A DNA stretch of 64,000 nucleotides from Glutamicibacter sp. MNS18 (GTDB lineage: Bacteria; Actinomycetota; Actinomycetes; Actinomycetales; Micrococcaceae): assembly GCF_026107515.2 (NCBI RefSeq), contig NZ_JAPCHW010000002.1, positions 124,001 to 188,000 of the forward strand, written 5' to 3'. Below are positions 15,732 through 30,382 of this stretch, in pieces. The translations under genes and the position numbers were made by a program. A model generated the notes under the pieces. The model ran no database searches. It worked only from the letters and a program-made list of their open reading frames with translations, and had not been told where the DNA came from. Numbering within the stretch: position 1 is the first letter of the stretch; each line of letters starts with the position of its first letter.

Positions 15732-17294
15732 ATGAATAACCTCGGTAGCATTTCACCCACCCGCGAGCAGTTCCTGACCATGGCCAAGACCCGTCGAGTC
15801 ATTCCGGTGACCGTGAGGGTGCTGGCTGATTCGTTGACCCCCATCGGGTTGTACCGTCAGCTCGCCGGGGGTCGTCCTGGCACGTTCCTGCTGGAGTCCG
15901 CGGCGGCCGGCGGGGTCTGGTCACGCCACTCCTTCATCGGGGTCAATTCCCCGGCCACCCTGTCCACCCGCAGCGATGGGCAGGCCTACTGGCAGGGGCA
16001 TATCCCGGCTGGCCTGCCTACCGGGGGGATCGGCGTCGAGGTGTTGCGCGATACCGTTCGCACCTTGCGTACCGAACCGATTCCCGGTATGCCGCCGCTG
16101 ACCGGTGGCATGGTCGGATTCATCGGCTGGGAGTGTGTGCGGCATTGGGAGAAGCTACCCAACCCGCCTGCCGACGACTTGCAGTTGCCGGAACTGAGCA
16201 TGAACCTGGTGGCGGATATGGCCGCCCACGATGCGGCCGAGGGCACCGTGACGCTGATCGCCAACGCCATCAACTTCGACGGCAGCGATGAACGCGTGGA
16301 GGAAGCCTACGACGACGCGGTGGCCCGGCTGGATGCGATGTTGGCCAAGCTCGATGAACACCTGCCCACCAACGCATCGGTGCTTTCCGGAACGGATGTG
16401 CCACGCGATCAGCTGATGGACGCGGTCACCCACTCCTGGGACGAAAGCGAATACCTGGAGGCGATCCGCGAATCGAAACAGGCGATTGTGGACGGGGAGG
16501 TGTTCCAGATCGTGGTTTCGCGCCGTTTCGAACTGGAAACCCGGGCCAGTGCTCTGGATGTCTACCGGGTGTTGCGGGCCACCAACCCGAGCCCCTACAT
16601 GTACCTGTACAACTTCGTCGACGAGAACGGTGAACCGTTCCAGGTGGTCGGCTCCTCGCCCGAGGCGCTGGTGACCGTGAACGACGGGCATGTGGTCACC
16701 CACCCGATCGCCGGGTCGCGACCGCGCGGAGCCAACTACGAGGAGGACCAGCTGCATGAGAAGTCGCTGGTCAACGACGAGAAGGAACGCGCCGAGCACC
16801 TGATGCTGGTGGACCTCTCGCGCAATGACCTGTCCAAGGTCTGCCAGGCCGGGACCGTGGAGGTCACCCAGTTCATGGAGGTCGAACGGTTCAGCCACAT
16901 CATGCACCTGGTTTCCAACGTGGTGGGCAAGACCCGCCCGGATGTGGAAGCCTACGATGTGCTGGCCGCGACCTTCCCGGCCGGAACCCTGTCCGGGGCC
17001 CCCAAGCCCCGGGCCCTGCAACTTCTGGACAAGTACGAACCCTACCGGCGTGGGGTCTACGGCGGGGTCGTGGGGTACCTGGACTTCGCCGGGGATATGG
17101 ATATGGCCATCACCATCCGTTCCGCGCTGCTGAAGAACGGCAGGGCCTATGTCCAGGCAGGCGGCGGGATCGTTAACGACTCGCAGTTGGCCGATGAGGC
17201 CCTGGAAACCATCAACAAGGCCGCCGCCCCGTTGCGGGCGGTCTGGGCCTCGGCCACCATGCGCAACGCCACCGACGCCACCAGGGGACTGTAA
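15732..17294 (+). CDS. trpE: Anthranilate synthase component I
   Basis: Makes anthranilate from chorismate, with ammonia supplied by a separate glutaminase subunit (TrpG) not seen here. Motifs in the 520-residue protein: FLLESAAAGGVWSRHSF at the N-terminus (region of tryptophan feedback binding), GGMVGFIGWECVRHWE, VGSSPEALV, HPIAGSRPRG, LVDLSRNDL, TFPAGTLSGAPKPRA and AGGGIVNDS. The start at ATG 15732 follows AAGAAGAAG. The last base of its stop is the first base of the next start (TAATG), so the two are coupled. Confidence 0.95.
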   Translation: MNNLGSISPTREQFLTMAKTRRVIPVTVRVLADSLTPIGLYRQLAGGRPGTFLLESAAAGGVWSRHSFIGVNSPATLSTRSDGQAYWQGHIPAGLPTGGIGVEVLRDTVRTLRTEPIPGMPPLTGGMVGFIGWECVRHWEKLPNPPADDLQLPELSMNLVADMAAHDAAEGTVTLIANAINFDGSDERVEEAYDDAVARLDAMLAKLDEHLPTNASVLSGTDVPRDQLMDAVTHSWDESEYLEAIRESKQAIVDGEVFQIVVSRRFELETRASALDVYRVLRATNPSPYMYLYNFVDENGEPFQVVGSSPEALVTVNDGHVVTHPIAGSRPRGANYEEDQLHEKSLVNDEKERAEHLMLVDLSRNDLSKVCQAGTVEVTQFMEVERFSHIMHLVSNVVGKTRPDVEAYDVLAATFPAGTLSGAPKPRALQLLDKYEPYRRGVYGGVVGYLDFAGDMDMAITIRSALLKNGRAYVQAGGGIVNDSQLADEALETINKAAAPLRAVWASATMRNATDATRGL

Positions 17295-17884
17295 TGCCGA
17301 AATTGTTGAGCCTGAAGAATGTGGCCCTGTTCGGGGTGGCCGCCGCGCTGATCGGGCTCTGGGCGGCCACACGCACCTGGGTGCTGGTCACCGTGGATGC
17401 CACCACGGTGCAGATGCCGCAGATCGTGGTGGACGGATCGCAGGCCGCACCCGCGGTCACCGCGCTGTGCGTGGTGGTGCTGGCCGGGGCGCTGGCGCTG
17501 CTGATCGGCCGGAAGGTGGCGCGCTACATCATCGGCGTGGTTAACCTGCTGGCCGGCGGCGGGGTACTCGCTGCGGGGCTGGGCGCCACGCTGGACCCGG
17601 CCGCCGCCGCGGCGGGCGCCGTGGCCGAAGCCACCGGTTTGCGCACCATCTCCGGCAGTTACGAGGCCACCGCCTGGCCCATGCTGGCCGTGGTCGCCGG
17701 GGTGCTGATCCTGCTCCAGGGGGTGGCGGTACTGCTGGCTGCCGGGTCGTGGGTCAAGAACACCAAATACGAGCGCACCCCCACCGAGGCGAATGCGGCC
17801 GAACGCCCCGCGGCGGGCCGCGACAGCATTTCGGACTGGGAGCAGCTTTCCTCCGGAGAGGACCCCACCGACGCCGGACGGTAG
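17294..17884 (+). CDS. Trp-biosynthesis-associated membrane protein (TIGR02234)
   Basis: A 196-residue inner-membrane protein with four predicted helices (about residues 10-28, 55-72, 80-100, 133-155) and a hydrophilic C-terminal tail (PTEANAAERPAAGRD). Position between trpE and trpC and the pattern WAATRTWVLV identify the actinobacterial Trp-operon membrane protein family. Its biochemical role is unknown; a part in tryptophan or precursor handling is inferred only from conserved gene order. It is translationally coupled to trpE through TAATG. Confidence 0.85.
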   Translation: MPKLLSLKNVALFGVAAALIGLWAATRTWVLVTVDATTVQMPQIVVDGSQAAPAVTALCVVVLAGALALLIGRKVARYIIGVVNLLAGGGVLAAGLGATLDPAAAAAGAVAEATGLRTISGSYEATAWPMLAVVAGVLILLQGVAVLLAAGSWVKNTKYERTPTEANAAERPAAGRDSISDWEQLSSGEDPTDAGR

Positions 17885-18030
17885 GAACCGGCCGCGGTGA
17901 ACGCAACACGTTCGTAGCCTGAATGTGTCTTCGCCGCGAACTGGTGGCAGAATAGAGCCGGAAGCTTAAACCCCCGCCTTGTGCCAAAAGCGCGGATGAG
18001 AAGTAGTAAGAACCAAGGAGACGTTCTGTT

Positions 18031-18279
18031 ATGTCGCAGAAGACCGAGATTGACCCGATCTTTGCCGAAGAGGTTGGGCACGGAAACTCGATTGCAGCCT
18101 GGACCTGCGTCCTGATCATGACGATCGGCTTCATTGTCGGTGGCATCGCATTCGCCAACCACGCCCACACCCTGGTCTACATCAGCTGCGGCGTGGTGGT
18201 CCTTGGTCTGCTGATGGGCTGGGTCATGAAGAAGGCCGGCTTCGGCGTCGGCGGTTCGCGTAGCGGAGCCAGCCACTAA
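18031..18279 (+). CDS. HGxxPAAW-type small membrane protein (DUF6704)
   Basis: An 82-residue protein with two membrane helices (about residues 27-45 and 50-68). The family-defining segment is [10 protein letters not shown] at residues 17-26, where the usual Pro of HGxxPAAW is Ile. A Gly-rich basic tail follows. AACCAAGGAG lies 11 bases before the ATG. The family sits within actinobacterial trp operons; the function is unknown. The next gene, trpC, starts two bases after its stop. Confidence 0.88.
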   Translation: MSQKTEIDPIFAEEVGHGNSIAAWTCVLIMTIGFIVGGIAFANHAHTLVYISCGVVVLGLLMGWVMKKAGFGVGGSRSGASH

Positions 18280-18280
18280 G

Positions 18281-19111
18281 TTGAGTGTTCTCGACGAAAT
18301 CATTGCGGGCGTCCGGGAAGACCTGGACGCCCGACGTGCACGTACCGACCTCGGGTCGATGATCCAGCGCGCCGCCGCCGCGGCCCCTGCGCTCGATGCC
18401 TATGCGGCGTTGGGCGGTCACCCCCGGCAGGACCAGCGCGATACCACCCTGCGGGTGATCTCCGAGGTCAAGCGCAGTTCCCCGTCCAAGGGCGCGCTGG
18501 CCGAGATCCCGGCCCCGGCCGAGCTGGCCGCGGAATACGAGGCCGGAGGAGCGAGCGTGATCTCGGTGCTGACCGAAGAGCGCCGTTTCAAGGGATCGCT
18601 GGCGGACCTGGACGCGGTGCGCGCCGCGGTGCGGATCCCGGTCCTGCGCAAGGACTTCACGGTCGACGAGTACCAGATCTACGAGGCCCGCGCCCACGGT
18701 GCGGACCTGGTGCTGCTGATCGTCGCCGCGCTGGATGACGCCACGCTGCTGCGGTTCATCGAACTGACCGAGTCGCTGGGGATGAACGCGCTGGTGGAAA
18801 CCCACACCGAGGAGGAGATCCGCCGGGCCGTCGCGGCCGGGGCGAAGATCATCGGGGTGAACGTGCGCAACCTGAAGACGCTGGACGTGGACCCGGACAC
18901 CTTCGCCCGGCTCGCTCCGCTGCTGCCACCCGACGCGGTGACCATCGCCGAATCCGGGGTGGAATCCAGCGAGCAGGTCAGGCAGTACGCGGCCGCCGGT
19001 GCCGATGCCATCCTGGTTGGCGAGGCGCTGGTGAAACACGCCGAACCGCGCGCCACCGTCGCGGAATTCATTGCGGCCGGCAGCGCAGCCAAGCCGCGGC
19101 GCCAGAACTGA
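18281..19111 (+). CDS. trpC: Indole-3-glycerol phosphate synthase
   Basis: Closes the indole ring from CdRP. The TIM-barrel motifs are complete: [18 protein letters not shown] with the catalytic Glu and Lys, [44 protein letters not shown] and [11 protein letters not shown]. Translation most likely begins at TTG 18281 (TTG-AGT-GTT-CTC), because homologues start with M[14 protein letters not shown]. No other start fits, and the preceding gene ends one base before. Length is 276 residues. Confidence 0.93.
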   Translation: MSVLDEIIAGVREDLDARRARTDLGSMIQRAAAAAPALDAYAALGGHPRQDQRDTTLRVISEVKRSSPSKGALAEIPAPAELAAEYEAGGASVISVLTEERRFKGSLADLDAVRAAVRIPVLRKDFTVDEYQIYEARAHGADLVLLIVAALDDATLLRFIELTESLGMNALVETHTEEEIRRAVAAGAKIIGVNVRNLKTLDVDPDTFARLAPLLPPDAVTIAESGVESSEQVRQYAAAGADAILVGEALVKHAEPRATVAEFIAAGSAAKPRRQN

Positions 19112-19122
19112 AGGACGACAGT

Positions 19123-19161
19123 AATGCCCCCGTTGCGAACATCGAACGCCGTGGGGGCATT
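19123..19161 (+). promoter_or_regulatory. Hairpin in the trpC-trpB gap
   Basis: AATGCCCCC (19123-19131) and GGGGGCATT (19153-19161) form a perfect 9-bp stem with a 21-base loop, 30 bases upstream of trpB. No U tract follows. It may set trpB translation or mRNA processing between two operon sections; no tryptophan-rich leader peptide is visible. Confidence 0.45.
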
Positions 19162-19191
19162 GCCCATATATTGCGAGAAAAGAGGGAACCA

Positions 19192-20460
19192 ATGAGCACT
19201 TCCGACGGCTCGTTGAAAAACGCCAGTGGCCCGTACTTCGGTCAGTACGGTGGACGATGGATGCCCGAGTCCCTCATGGCAGCCATGGACGAACTGACCC
19301 GCACCTTCGAGGATGCGAAAAACGATCCGGACTTCATCGCCGAGGTCCGCGAACTGAACAAGAACTACTCCGGACGGCCCTCGTTGTTGACCGAGGCCAA
19401 GCGCTTCGGCGAGCAGTTCTGCGGCGGGGCGCGGATCTTCCTCAAGCGCGAGGACCTGAACCACACCGGAAGCCACAAGATCAACAACGTGCTCGGCCAG
19501 GCATTGCTGGCCAAGCGCATGGGCAAGACCCGGATCATCGCCGAGACCGGTGCCGGCCAGCACGGGGTTGCCTCGGCGACCGCGGCAGCACTGATGGGTA
19601 TGGAATGCGTGGTCTACATGGGTGCCGAGGATACCCGCCGGCAGGCGCTGAATGTGGCCCGGATGGAGCTGCTGGGAGCCACCGTGATCCCGGTGACTGT
19701 GGGCAGCCAGACCCTGAAGGACGCCATCAACGAGGCCCTGCGCGACTGGGTGGCCAATGTGGATTCCACCCATTACCTGCTGGGCACCGCCGCCGGAGGC
19801 CACCCCTTCCCGGCCCTGGTGCGCTACTTCCACCAGGTCATCGGCGACGAGGCCCGCGAACAGATCCTGGAACAGGCCGGCCGGCTGCCCGACGCGGTCA
19901 CCGCGTGTGTGGGCGGCGGCTCGAACGCCATCGGCATCTTCCACGGGTTCCTGGACGACGCGGGGGTGGAGATCTACGGTTTCGAGGCCGGCGGCGACGG
20001 GGTGGACACCGAACGCACCGCGGCGACCATCACCCTGGGGCGTCCCGGGGTGCTGCACGGGGCGAAGAGCTACCTGATGCAGGACGAGGACGGGCAGACC
20101 GTGGAATCGCACTCGATTTCCGCCGGCCTGGACTACCCGGGCGTCGGCCCGGAACACGCCTACCTGGCAGACATCGGCCGGGTGCACTACGAGGCGATCA
20201 CCGATACCGAGGCGATGGACGCCTTCCGCGCGCTGTGCCGCACCGAGGGCATCCTGCCGGCCATCGAGTCGGCCCACGCGCTGGCCGGGACCATCAAGGT
20301 CGCCGGGCGCAAGATCGCTGCCGGGGCGAAGCCGCAGGACGTGGTCATCGTGGTCAGCCTCTCCGGACGCGGGGACAAGGACGTACACACCGCGGCCGAG
20401 TGGTTCGGCCTGCTTGATGACGCGCAGGACCAAGCCGCCGACGCCCAGGAAGGCAAGTAG
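19192..20460 (+). CDS. trpB: Tryptophan synthase beta chain
   Basis: Condenses indole with serine using pyridoxal phosphate. Key motifs: [30 protein letters not shown] with the PLP-binding Lys, [24 protein letters not shown] for PLP phosphate, and LSGRGDKDV at the C-terminus. Length is 422 residues. AGAGGG lies five bases before the ATG at 19192. trpA begins on the base after its stop, so the two subunits are made together. Confidence 0.97.
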   Translation: MSTSDGSLKNASGPYFGQYGGRWMPESLMAAMDELTRTFEDAKNDPDFIAEVRELNKNYSGRPSLLTEAKRFGEQFCGGARIFLKREDLNHTGSHKINNVLGQALLAKRMGKTRIIAETGAGQHGVASATAAALMGMECVVYMGAEDTRRQALNVARMELLGATVIPVTVGSQTLKDAINEALRDWVANVDSTHYLLGTAAGGHPFPALVRYFHQVIGDEAREQILEQAGRLPDAVTACVGGGSNAIGIFHGFLDDAGVEIYGFEAGGDGVDTERTAATITLGRPGVLHGAKSYLMQDEDGQTVESHSISAGLDYPGVGPEHAYLADIGRVHYEAITDTEAMDAFRALCRTEGILPAIESAHALAGTIKVAGRKIAAGAKPQDVVIVVSLSGRGDKDVHTAAEWFGLLDDAQDQAADAQEGK

Positions 20461-21249
20461 ATGTCACGTATCACCAGTGCCCAGAAGATCGCCGCCGCCA
20501 AGGCCGAGGGCCGCCCGGCGTTGATCGCCTACCTGCCCGCCGGGTTCCCGGACGCGGCCACCACCATCGAGGCCGCCGTGGCGGTAGCCGAGAACGGTGT
20601 GGACATCATCGAGATCGGCATCCCGTATTCGGACCCGGTCATGGACGGCGAGGTCATCCAGCAGGCCACCACCGCCGCGCTGGCCGACGGGTTCAAGGTC
20701 AACCAGATCTTCGAGATCATCCAGGGCATCACCTCGCGCTGCGATGCCGCGGTGATGGTCATGACCTACTGGAACCCGGTACTGCGGATGGGCGTGGACG
20801 AGTTCTCCCGGCGCTTCGCCGAGGCCGGCGGTGCCGGGCTGATCACCCCGGACCTGGTGCCCGACGAGGCCGGCGAGTGGCTGGAAGCCAGTGCGAAGTA
20901 CGATCTGGAACGGGTCTTTTTGGTCGCCCCGAGCTCTTCGGCGCAACGCGTGGAGATGACCGTTGCGGCCTCCAGCGGGTTCGTCTACTGCGTATCGGTC
21001 ATGGGGGTCACCGGGGCGCGTTCCGAGGTGTCCTCCGCCGCGCAGGGTGTGGTGGCCGCGGCCCATGCCGCCGGCGCCGAATACGCCTGCGTGGGTCTGG
21101 GTGTATCCAAACGGGAACACGTGGAGGAGATCGGGGCGTACGCCGACGGTGTCATCGTGGGCACCGCCCTGGTCGCCGCGCTGCGTGATGGCGGGGTGCC
21201 TGCCGTGGGTGCCCTGGCCGCCGAACTGAGCGGAAGCGCCCGGGCATGA
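20461..21249 (+). CDS. trpA: Tryptophan synthase alpha chain
   Basis: Releases indole from indole-3-glycerol phosphate for the beta chain. Motifs: LIAYLPAGFPD, IIEIGIPYSDPVMDG with the catalytic Glu and Asp, MTYWNPVLRMG, GLITPDLVPDEAGEW, FLVAPSSS and CVGLGVSKREH. Length is 262 residues. The ATG immediately follows the trpB stop, and its own stop overlaps lgt (ATGA). Confidence 0.96.
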   Translation: MSRITSAQKIAAAKAEGRPALIAYLPAGFPDAATTIEAAVAVAENGVDIIEIGIPYSDPVMDGEVIQQATTAALADGFKVNQIFEIIQGITSRCDAAVMVMTYWNPVLRMGVDEFSRRFAEAGGAGLITPDLVPDEAGEWLEASAKYDLERVFLVAPSSSAQRVEMTVAASSGFVYCVSVMGVTGARSEVSSAAQGVVAAAHAAGAEYACVGLGVSKREHVEEIGAYADGVIVGTALVAALRDGGVPAVGALAAELSGSARA

Positions 21250-22205
21250 TCCCTGCCGCGATCCCGTCCCCACCCACCGAATGGTCGCAGATCTCCCTGG
21301 GGCCGCTGACCATCCACGCCTATGCGCTGTGCATCCTGGCCGGCATCGTGCTGGCACTGTGGCTGACCGGCCGCCGGTTGCGGGCCCGCGGCGGCACCGC
21401 CGACACGCTGTGGGACATCACGATCTGGGCCATCCCCTTCGGCATCATCGGCGGGCGGCTCTACCATGTGCTGATCACCGACCCGAAGTACTACCTGGGG
21501 CTTGGCGGGGGCAGCGCGCACCTGGCAGAGATCCCGCAGCTGTGGCTTGGCGGACTGGGCATCATGGGGGCGATCTCCTTCGGCGCCCTGGGCGCCTGGA
21601 TCGGTTGCCGACGTGCGGGGGTACGCCTGTCGGCCTTCGCCGACGCGGCGGCTCCCGGGATCCTGCTGGCCCAGGCCGCCGGGCGCTGGGGCAACTGGTT
21701 CAACCAGGAGCTCTTCGGTTCGCCCACCACCCTGCCCTGGGGTCTGCGCATCGACCCGGACCACTACAACTTCCCGCCCGGGCTGCCGGCCGAAACCCTG
21801 TTCCACCCGACTTTCCTGTACGAATCGCTGTGGAACGTGGCCGGGGTGGTGTTGCTGCTGGCCCTGGACAAGAGGTACCGGCTGCGCCGCGGTGCGCTCT
21901 TCGCCTGCTACGTGATCTGGTACGGCATCGGCCGCACCATCATGGAGGTGTTCCGCATCGATGCCGCCGAGGTGATCAGAGTGGGGCCGCTGGATCTGCG
22001 CATCCACCAGCTGCTGGCGATCCTGCTGGTCATCGGCGCCCTGATCGGCCTGGCCTACTCGCTGGGCCGGCTGCGCGGGGAGCAGGCCGATGACTTCCAC
22101 CTGCCCGGGCGCTCCCCGGTACCGGCGGCGGATAGTGGGGTCGAGCAGACCGAATCCACCGATCAGGCGGACCCCACCGAGAACGACCCGCCGACCCGGT
22201 CCTGA
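21246..22205 (+). CDS. lgt: Prolipoprotein diacylglyceryl transferase
   Basis: Attaches diacylglycerol to the lipobox cysteine of prolipoproteins at the membrane. This is the step needed by lipoproteins such as the DUF6318 protein and possibly the deacetylase in this window. Seven hydrophobic segments are present, with GGRLYHVL (the HGGL-like region), the signature GRWGNWFNQELFG (family GRxGNFxNxE) and HPTFLYESLWN. The last 50 residues form an acidic, soluble tail. Length is 319 residues. It overlaps trpA by ATGA and ends the trp operon before a strong terminator. Confidence 0.95.
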   Translation: MIPAAIPSPPTEWSQISLGPLTIHAYALCILAGIVLALWLTGRRLRARGGTADTLWDITIWAIPFGIIGGRLYHVLITDPKYYLGLGGGSAHLAEIPQLWLGGLGIMGAISFGALGAWIGCRRAGVRLSAFADAAAPGILLAQAAGRWGNWFNQELFGSPTTLPWGLRIDPDHYNFPPGLPAETLFHPTFLYESLWNVAGVVLLLALDKRYRLRRGALFACYVIWYGIGRTIMEVFRIDAAEVIRVGPLDLRIHQLLAILLVIGALIGLAYSLGRLRGEQADDFHLPGRSPVPAADSGVEQTESTDQADPTENDPPTRS

Positions 22206-22228
22206 CCGGCCGGCCCCATTGGCCCGGA

Positions 22229-22274
22229 CCCCGCCGCGGTTTCGATATCCCATCGAAACCGCGGCGGGGTTTTT
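22229..22274 (+). terminator. Strong intrinsic terminator of the trp-lgt operon
   Basis: A perfect 18-bp stem: CCCCGCCGCGGTTTCGAT with ATCGAAACCGCGGCGGGG, 5-base loop, followed directly by TTTTT. Confidence 0.93.
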
Positions 22275-22579
22275 AACACGCCTGAAACATAAATGGTCAC
22301 CGCCAAGAAATAAAACGGGCGTATATTTGAGACCCAATGCAGCGTGTGGCAAGCCACACCCCTGACGGGTTTGCGTGACGTTGCACCACAACCACAACGC
22401 GGTGGGGAAGTTCCAAGACCCCTGGTGCACCCGGGCAGAGCACATCCTGGCCCGCCGGGATACCGGCCTTGCGGGGTCCTTGGAGCAATGGCGTGCAACG
22501 CCAGGCAGAAGTTGTTGAAAAGCCCTTCGTCGTGCGTTGGCAGCCCTTCCCCGGCGCACCATGCACGAAAGGCACTTTC
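22275..22579 (+). promoter_or_regulatory. gltB promoter region and long leader
   Basis: A TATATT element at 22322-22327 suggests transcription from about 22334 and a leader of about 245 bases. A GTGTGGC/GCCACAC hairpin (22344-22358) opens the leader. Just upstream, GAAAC and GTCAC half-sites resemble GlnR-type nitrogen-control boxes but with one extra spacer base. No conserved riboswitch is recognised and no start codon before 22580 gives family sequence. Confidence 0.4.
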
Positions 22580-27179
<4,600 letters not shown>

Positions 27180-27187
<8 letters not shown>

Positions 27188-28637
27188 TCCACGAGGTTTT
27201 CTGAAGGTACGCGAACGCGTGACCCAGCCCAAGCGCCCGGTGCCGGTGCGCATCATGGACTACAAGGAAGTGGTGCAGCGCCAGGAAGCGGGCACGCTCA
27301 AGGCACAGGCCGGACGCTGCATGGACTGCGGGATCCCGTTCTGCCACCAGGGCTGCCCTTTGGGCAACCTGATTCCGGAGTTCAACGACCTGACCTACCG
27401 GGGACGCATGGACGAGGCCGCCGCCCGGCTGCTGTCCACCAACAACTTCCCGGAACTCACCGGCAAGCTGTGCCCCGCCCCGTGCGAGGCGGCCTGTGTG
27501 CTGGGGATCAACCAGCCTGCGGTGACCATCAAGCAGGTGGAAGCCGAACTGGCCGAGCACCTGATGGACGGCGGGGACTTCACCCCGGTGCTGCCCGAAC
27601 GGCATACCGAGTACCGGGTGGCGATCGTCGGCTCCGGACCGGCCGGGCTGGCTGCGGCCCAGCAGCTGACCCGGGTGGGGCATACCGTGGCGGTGTATGA
27701 GCGCGACGAGGCGATCGGCGGGCTGCTGCGCTTCGGCATCCCGGATTTCAAGTTGGAGAAGGCCATCATCGACCGCCGGCTGGAGCAGATGCGTGCCGAG
27801 GGTACGATCTTCCGCACCGGGATCGACATCGGCAAGGACATCGGCTGGGATGAGCTGCGCCGCGACTACGACGCGGTGATCGTCGCCACCGGGGCCACCG
27901 TACCCCGCGAGCTGCCGGTCCCGGGCCGTGAACTGGATGGGGTACACCACGCGATGGAGTTCCTGACCGAGAACAACCGGGTGGTGGCCGGAGCGAAGAG
28001 CGCCCCGGCGATCGACGCGAAGGGCAAGCATGTGGTGATCCTGGGCGGGGGCGACACCGGGGCCGACTGCATCGGCACCGCTTTGCGCCAGCAGGCAGCC
28101 AGTGTCACCACCCTGGCGATCGGCAAGCAGCCGCCCACCGAGCGCAGTGAAGCCCACCCCTGGCCGATGACCCCGGTGCTTTTCGAGGTCCAGTCGGCAC
28201 ATGAGGAGGGGGGTGAACGCACCTATTTGGCCTCCACCGTGCGTTTCAATGGTGAGCATGGACGCGTGATCGGTGTTACAGTTGCAGAGACGGAATTTGT
28301 CGCTGGCAAGCGCCTCCCGAAGCCTGGAACCGAGCGGGTCATCAAAGCGGACCTGGTGTTGCTCGCACTCGGGTTCACCGGACCGGAAACCTCCGGGTTG
28401 GATGAACAGGCCAGTATCGATTTCGACAACCGGGGCAACGTCGCCCGTGATGGCTACTACCGGACGAACACCGATTCGATGTTCGTGGCCGGAGATGCCG
28501 GTCGGGGCCAGTCCCTGATCGTGTGGGCCATCGCCGAGGGACGTTCAGTTGCCGCGGCGGTGGACCGCGAACTTACCGGGAGCACCATGTTGCCTGCTCC
28601 GGTCGCACCCACCGATAGTGCCATCAGCATCATGTGA
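27180..28637 (+). CDS. gltD: Glutamate synthase small subunit
   Basis: Passes electrons from NAD(P)H to the large subunit. The N-terminal ferredoxin-like region (about 40-105) carries the Cys motifs CMDCGIPFCHQGCPLGN and LCPAPCEAACVLG for 4Fe-4S clusters. A FAD site, VAIVGSGPAGLAAAQQL (about residue 150), and an NAD(P) site, VVILGGGDTGADC (about 285), follow. The GTG start at 27180 overlaps the last eight bases of gltB, with TGGAGGTGACCC just before it. Length is 485 residues. Confidence 0.96.
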
Positions 28638-28645
28638 GTATCACA

Positions 28646-28690
28646 GGTACGCCACGAACTCGATCACACCGTGGTTGGTCGTGGCGTACC
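28646..28690 (+). terminator. Hairpin after gltD
   Basis: GGTACGCCACGA and TCGTGGCGTACC form a perfect 12-bp stem with a long loop, followed by GTGAAATTTG. The U tract is weak, but it lies between the gltD stop and the pyk promoter. Confidence 0.65.
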
Positions 28691-28710
28691 GTGAAATTTG
28701 AAAGGCAAAT

Positions 28711-28722
28711 TAGGCTGACGGT
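28711..28722 (+). promoter_or_regulatory. -10 element of the pyk leaderless promoter
   Basis: TAGGCT (28711-28716) is followed by GACGGT and the ATG of pyk at 28723. There is no ribosome binding site. The same hexamer lies 6-7 bases before the starts of polA and hisE. Confidence 0.55.
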
Positions 28723-30231
28723 ATGAGACGCGCAAAGATTGTTGCTACCTGGGGACCCTCGATTTCAAGCTACGAGGACACCGTGGCGGTGTTGCAAGCG
28801 GGTGTGGATGTGGCCCGCTTGAACATGAGCCATGGGGATCACCCGACACACGCCAAGAACCTGGAGAATGTCCGCAACGCGGCACGGGAAATTTCCCGCG
28901 CCGTGGGCATCTTCGCCGACCTGCAGGGCCCGAAGATCCGCCTCGGTCGTTTCCGTGACGACGCGAAGTACATCCTGGAACCCGGCGAGAAGTTCACCAT
29001 CACCATCGAGGACATCGAAGGCGAGCGCAACCTGTGCTCCACCACCTTCAAGGGTCTGCCCGGCGACGTGAAGCCCGGGGACATGCTCCTGGTCAACGAC
29101 GGCAAGGTCCAGTTGCGCGCGGTCGGCGTGGACGGGACCAGTGTGGAGACCGAGGTCGTCGTCGGCGGGGAGGTGTCCAACAACAAGGGCATCAACCTTC
29201 CCGGGGTGGCGGTCAACGTTCCGGCACTGAGTGAGAAGGACGAGGATGACCTGCGCTGGGCGATTCGCGCCGGGGTGGACATGGTCGCCCTGTCCTTCGT
29301 GCGCAACGCCGGGGACATCTCCCGCGTTCACGAGATCATGGACGAGGAAGGCCGCCGCCTTCCGGTGATCGCCAAGATCGAGAAGCCGCAGGCCGTGGCG
29401 GCGCTGGAGGAAATCATCGACGCCTTCGACGCGATCATGGTCGCCCGTGGCGATTTGGGTGTGGAACTTCCCCTGGAGGAGGTCCCGATGGTGCAGAAAC
29501 GGGCCATCGAACTGGCCCGCCGCTGGGCCAAGCCGGTGATCGTGGCCACCCAGGTCCTTGAATCGATGATCGAGTCACCAACCCCGACCCGCGCCGAGGC
29601 CTCGGACTGCGCCAACGCGGTCATCGATGGCGCGGATGCGGTCATGCTTTCGGGGGAGACCTCGGTGGGCAAGTACCCGGTGGAGACCGTGGCCACCATG
29701 GCGCGGATCATCGCCTCGACCGAGGAGCACGGGCTGGATAGGATTCCACGCCTGGGTTCCAAGCCGAGGACCCGTGGCGGGGCCATCACCCGGGCCGCGG
29801 TGGAAATCGCCGACCAGCTCGAAGCGAAGTACATCGTGGCCTTCACGCAGTCCGGTGATTCGGCACGTCGCCTGTCCCGCCTGCGTCCGCACCGTCCGGT
29901 GCTGGCCTTTACCCCGCTTCCGCAGACCTACAATATCCTCACCCTGATGTGGGGTGTGCAGGCCCGCCTGGTGGAATACGCCGACCACACCGACAAGATG
30001 ACCGCGCAGGTGGACCAGCGGCTGTTGTCCGAGGGGCTGGCGGAGGTCAACGACATCGTGTGCATTGCGGCCGGTTCCCCTCCGGGACAGGCCGGGTCGA
30101 CGAACTCGCTGCGCATCCACAAGGTCGGTGACCTGGCCGATGCCGGACAACTGGTGGACGGCAAGCCGATGCCGGACCGCGAGAAGGTCGGGCCATGGGC
30201 CCCGGAGAACGTGCGCGGCACCTCCATCTAG
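28723..30231 (+). CDS. pyk: Pyruvate kinase
   Basis: Last step of glycolysis, transferring phosphate from phosphoenolpyruvate to ADP. Length is about 502 residues with all expected segments: RRAKIVATWGPSISS, ARLNMSHGDH, DLQGPKIRLG, the B-domain lid (about 70-165), LSFVRNAGDI, VIAKIEKPQA with the catalytic Lys, IMVARGDLGVELP and DAVMLSGETSVGKYPVE. The C-terminal domain includes AFTQSGDSARRLSR. It starts at ATG 28723 without a leader and has its own strong terminator. Confidence 0.96.
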   Translation: MRRAKIVATWGPSISSYEDTVAVLQAGVDVARLNMSHGDHPTHAKNLENVRNAAREISRAVGIFADLQGPKIRLGRFRDDAKYILEPGEKFTITIEDIEGERNLCSTTFKGLPGDVKPGDMLLVNDGKVQLRAVGVDGTSVETEVVVGGEVSNNKGINLPGVAVNVPALSEKDEDDLRWAIRAGVDMVALSFVRNAGDISRVHEIMDEEGRRLPVIAKIEKPQAVAALEEIIDAFDAIMVARGDLGVELPLEEVPMVQKRAIELARRWAKPVIVATQVLESMIESPTPTRAEASDCANAVIDGADAVMLSGETSVGKYPVETVATMARIIASTEEHGLDRIPRLGSKPRTRGGAITRAAVEIADQLEAKYIVAFTQSGDSARRLSRLRPHRPVLAFTPLPQTYNILTLMWGVQARLVEYADHTDKMTAQVDQRLLSEGLAEVNDIVCIAAGSPPGQAGSTNSLRIHKVGDLADAGQLVDGKPMPDREKVGPWAPENVRGTSI

Positions 30232-30241
30232 CCCAGGGCAT

Positions 30242-30290
30242 CCGCGGGTACCAGCCCCCTGACACGGGGGTGTGGTACCCGCGGTCTTTT
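30242..30290 (+). terminator. Intrinsic terminator of pyk
   Basis: CCGCGGGTACCA and TGGTACCCGCGG form a perfect 12-bp outer stem, with CCCCC/GGGGG inside, followed by TCTTTT. Confidence 0.92.
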
Positions 30291-30382
30291 AAGGTGACCT
30301 TCCGGGCCCGGCTGATCGACAACAAGCCTGGGGTTTTGTGTTCTCTCGATGGCCATCGTGCCTGCGGGCACGATGGGTAGCG

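Noticed and set aside
28723-30231. Ribosome binding site for pyk
   Set aside because: AAAGG at 28701-28705 is 17 bases from the ATG, too far; the leaderless reading fits better.
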